A stretch of 64,000 nucleotides of DNA, from positions 18,108,409 to 18,172,408 of the forward strand of contig NC_088864.1 of NCBI RefSeq assembly GCF_032884065.1. The letters run 5' to 3'. The position numbers and the translations under genes are program-made. The notes beneath the pieces are model-generated. The model did not search any database and was not told the origin of the DNA. It saw only the letters and a program-made list of their open reading frames with translations. This stretch comes from Artemia franciscana (Eukaryota; Arthropoda; Branchiopoda; Anostraca; Artemiidae). Numbering within the stretch: the stretch's first letter is position 1; each line of letters begins with the position of its first letter. Below, piece by piece: positions 60,530-64,000 of the stretch.

Positions 60530-62084
60530 AACTGACAGCAAGGAACAACATTAAAATTAAAACGAACAGAAATTATTGCGTATATGAAGGGGGTGGCCCC
60601 CTCCTCAACACCTCACTCTTTATGCTAAAATTATTTAGTACTTCAAAAAAAAGCGTCTTACTCTGCTAATTAAACGGCCCCTGTTTTTCAGGAGTCAGGC
60701 TTACAGAATTGGGACAAAACTCAAATTTTAGAGTAAGAGCGATGTGTTGAGGAGGCAGCAACCCCCTTCGTATATGTAATATTTCTGTTCGGTTTAAATT
60801 TTAATGTTGATAACTTCGAAGACCACACTACCTTTCCATGACGAAAGTAAAATAGTTCAAAATAGGGATGATACCTTTTTATTGACAGTGAATTGATATA
60901 AAATTATTTAACTGGATATTTCGAGCACATATACAGTGTTCATCATCAGCAGTAAAACTGATACTGCTGATGATGAACACTGTATATGTGCTCGAAATAT
61001 CCAGTTAAATAATTGTATATCTATTCACTGTCAATAAAAAGATATCATCCCTATTTTGAATTGTTTTACTTTAATTTTAATGTTGCTCCTTACTTTCAGT
61101 TGAAAAAAACTTGCTTTTCTTATTTAATTTCTGATCGTTTCTTAAATAATGCCTGGAAATCTGGAGCCCCTGCACAGAGAAACTCCTCCCCACGGGAAAA
61201 TCCTCTAGACAATTCAATCCTGGTGAAATTTTCTTAACAACTCTGCGCGTAAAATTGAGACGGAAAAGAGAAAGCAAGACATATAGAAAGGATTTTGTGT
61301 AAGAATTCTGGCAAATCCTCCCAGTGTATAATTTCCCCTGACATCTTCACTCCCTGGAAACTTCCAATCCCATGGGAAATTCCCCCGTGGAGAATACCCA
61401 CCTGAAAATGTATGTATACATTCCAATAGCAAATACTATGTGTAAGCAACTGGCAAATCTTATAAATTACAGACCTTTCCCCTGGGGTTGGGGGGGGGGT
61501 CATGCTATACCCAAAGGCATAGTTATTTGGCCTTTCAACTACGATGAACAAAATTGCTATCTTAAAATTTTGATCCGATGATTTTGGGAAAAAATTTGAG
61601 GAGGTCTAGTTGCCCTCAATTTTTTTGGTCACTCAAAAAGGGTACTAGAAATTTTAATTTCCGCTTGAATGAGCCCTCTCCCGATATTCTAGTACCACTG
61701 GGTTGATACAGTCCCCTCTGGAAAAAAAATTAACATGCATCCGTGATCTTTCTTCTGGCAAAAAAACAACAAAATTCCACATTTTTACAAATAGGAGCTT
61801 GAAACCTAGACAGTAGGGTTCTTCGATTCGCTGAATTTGATGGTGTGATGTTAACTACGATCACTTGAGTCTTAGGGGGTGTTTCCTCTTCTTTTGTTTG
61901 TAGCAAATCAGGCAAATGATGGGTAAAACTAAACTTAACCAAATATTTAAATTTGAAATCACCATAAAAAGCCGATTCTTTTGATATATGCATTGGTATC
62001 AAAATTCCGTTTCTTAGAGTTTGGTTACTATTGAGCTGGGTTGCTCCTTACTTATAGTTCAATACCACGAACTGTTTGATTTAC
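60530..62084 (-). repeat. Modular unit: B then A, interrupted by a fold-back
   Basis: B starts at about 60530 (AACTGACAGCAAGGAACAAC). It is split at 60809/61073 by an insertion and resumes GCTCCTTACTTTCAGTTG. A then runs to TACCACGAACTGTTTGAT at about 62082. Confidence 0.85.
60810..61072. mobile_element. Fold-back insertion with 13 bp target-site duplication
   Basis: Target duplication AATTTTAATGTTG at 60797-60809 and 61073-61085; other B copies have it once. A 34 bp tail (60810-60843) precedes two inverted arms of roughly 105-110 bp (from 60844 and ending 61072), with about 9 bp between. Each arm carries CTGATGAT, stem GAACAC / GTGCTC (one mismatch) with loop TGTATAT, then GAAA, one on each strand. 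Confidence 0.9.
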
Positions 62085-64000
62085 TAGAATTACATTGAGC
62101 TTTGTCTTCCAATTGCAACAAAGTGCACCAGAAGATTAAGAAACGGGGACCCAGAAAAAGAAGAACACTTGACCCCATTAATCTTCAGAAGTTAACGAAC
62201 AATTTCGCTTTAGCTTTACAAGATACCTTGATATGCCACTCAAACTTTAACTAGTCATCACATTTTTTAATAACCATTGAAAACAAATATTACAATAGCT
62301 AAAGTGTGTATTGTCTGTATTAAATGAGATTTATTAAATATCTTTATTCTATGAATTTGTAAATTTTAGAAAATGAATATATATCAATAAAATTCACAAA
62401 GCTATTTAAAGGGTAAACGGAAAAATTAGCTTTTAAAGCTCTTCTCTGCTCTGAAGGGGATCTAAAAAAACCATTAGAAACTATAAAAAGAAAAATGGGC
62501 ATAGAAATGAAAAAACAAAATGGATGATAAAAAGTAAAAAGAAGAAAAAAAAGGGATGAAACGGTTGAAAAAATCAGCACATCTTTGCCAAAAACAAGTT
62601 AAAAGATGTTTTTTACTTTTATGTTAAAAGACTATGGTTCAGGGGAAGGGGGTAACTCTCTTCCTTTTCAAGGCAATTTCTGTCTGTCTTAAGTTTTAGC
62701 ATGGACCTTTGTTTTGTTTGAATTCTGTAATTAATTTGATTTATATTCTTTGAAAAAAAATATGATAAAAATGCATAATATCGCGTTTCAATTTCACATG
62801 ATAAATTTAAACTTTTTGTCTGTTGTTGCTAAGCATCAGTTGCTAAACAGGTTTATTTAAATTTATTCCTTCAAATTAAGGAATGTTAGGTGTTAGATAT
62901 TCCCAATTGAAACTGGGAAGCTTCCAGGGAAAAGGTGAAATCCGGGCTATAGTGAAGACTTTCTAAAGAAAGCTCGCATTTCTGAATCGGCTCTATTCTT
63001 AAAGTCAATTACCCCATGATACTCAATATAAGATCCCACAAAGCATTCATCTATCGCAAGGCTCTTGAGAACTATCTATCTATCGCTACATTTCTGATGG
63101 CCAGAGTCTCAGTTGTTATTACATCGTAATGAAGTATATAAATCTTACTGGAAATCTATTAAACAATGTGCTTTCTAGAAAGGACCTGGAAAGAGGGCTT
63201 TCATTAGAATTCCCTAATTCAAGTCTATGACAGTTAAATGAACCATTAGACAGAGAATTTTCTTTCATTCTTGGCTCATTTCATTTTAGTGACTTTTGAA
63301 TCGGTAGGAATTTACAAAAGTGTTTTATGACCGATAATTTAAATGTGCAAAAACAAATGTGAAATTTCTATGCGGTTTTGTGGAAAATAGCTCTGCTCTT
63401 TACGTTCAAATGGTTTAGTTTTAATCTCACTGGTTCTCTCCTTGTTGAAAGCAAGGAACAGTTTACTAACTATCAATCTAAAAGGTCATAACTGATATTC
63501 CCTGAAATTGATCATATTCTATATATTTTAACGCTCCCATTGCAGGTTATTTGGTATTTAGTCCAGTAAAAATATGGTTTGACCTTAAATAAATTGCTAT
63601 ACAAATGATTCTTTCACTACCCGACTAAAAAATATATGCTGATTCTGAATCCGAAAAGTTTACCGCTCTGATTCTTTTATAAATTTGAGTTTCTTAAGGC
63701 TGAGGTTGAGGGTGAATTTTTTAATGTAAAGAATGCCGTCCTGAAAAGAGATTTCGAATTTAAGGAGTCTTTTAGGAGATTCATCCCTAATACATCCAAA
63801 CATTAAAAGCAACTTGAATTGAGGATGAAGAGGTTGAGGTAGTCTCTGAGGCAAATTTGAGGTACATAAAAGTCTGACATATCTCGAAAATCGTCTTTGT
63901 CCACTAATTTCGAAGGATTTTCGCGTCTCCGGTTCTTTATCTGAAAATTCTACTTTCTAACTGATGCTAGTAAAGGTTTTCAGTAAATAGAGAGGTAGAT
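62085..64000. other. Non-coding stretch at the window end
   Basis: AT-rich, no repeat module and no recognisable gene. The minus frames 62344-62580 and 63660-63854 show no motif. The missing first exon of the muscle-protein gene could lie here or beyond the window, but I could not identify it. Confidence 0.4.

Noticed and set aside
60960-61060. A complete active hammerhead ribozyme
   Set aside because: The core and stem II are clear, but I could not build a convincing stem I, and stem III is only about 4 bp with an extra T after CTGATGA. I therefore report a hammerhead-like core only.
1-64000. tRNA, rRNA or CRISPR array
   Set aside because: I saw no tRNA A/B box pair with a cloverleaf and no conserved rRNA segment. 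The regular short repeats are minisatellites and tandem duplications without CRISPR-type equal spacers, and the window is eukaryotic.

Overview
This is an AT-rich, gene-poor eukaryotic window in which most of the DNA is transposable-element and repeat sequence. The one gene I can name with confidence is a minus-strand muscle protein 20 / calponin-transgelin family gene. It is split into at least four exons spread over about 23.5 kb (55679 down to 32147), with canonical splice sites and phases that join exactly. That gene, the retroelement types and the long repeat-filled introns point to an arthropod. The dominant repeat family reminds me of brine shrimp (Artemia) genomic sequence, but this is memory-based inference, not something the window proves.

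Layout. 1-13060: dense copies of one modular, non-coding repeat family, including a giant inverted repeat (3719-8283) and a head-to-tail run (8321-13060). 13453-14021: a minus-strand exon with a start codon and an acidic N-terminus carrying a perfect DSG-type phosphodegron, perhaps IkappaB/Cactus-like. 15018-16727 and 20700-22395: further repeat units. 17650-19620: a G-rich tandem array. 22791-23437: a long fold-back insertion. 25867-27258: another repeat unit. 28395-31200: a decayed Penelope-like reverse transcriptase. 32147-55679: the muscle-protein gene; its introns hold repeat units, tandem duplications, a minisatellite, a poly-A duplication and an unidentified 107-codon ORF on the same strand. 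56799-57194: a minus-strand open exon of unknown product. 57848-58582: a complete-looking short Helitron with a helicase C-terminal relic, next to the 3' end of a LINE (58590-59130). 60530-62084: a repeat unit interrupted by a fold-back. 62085-64000: nothing recognised.

The most interesting signals are structural. (1) The abundant ~1.7 kb repeat is built of modules A, B, C and a palindromic stem-loop H. The same short motif (AAGTAAGGAGCGAC-like) sits at the start of A and B and at both ends of H, and the H loop is found in both orientations. (2) Two independent fold-back insertions (7528-7747 and 60810-61072) each have a 12-13 bp target duplication, a one-sided 34 bp tail and the same core: CTGATGAT, a 6 bp stem, a 7 nt loop, a 6 bp stem, then GAAA. 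That core resembles a hammerhead ribozyme, and the overall structure fits minimal Penelope-like elements. A third fold-back (22791-23437) has a 10 bp duplication, and its loop sequence recurs downstream of the Penelope-like reverse transcriptase.
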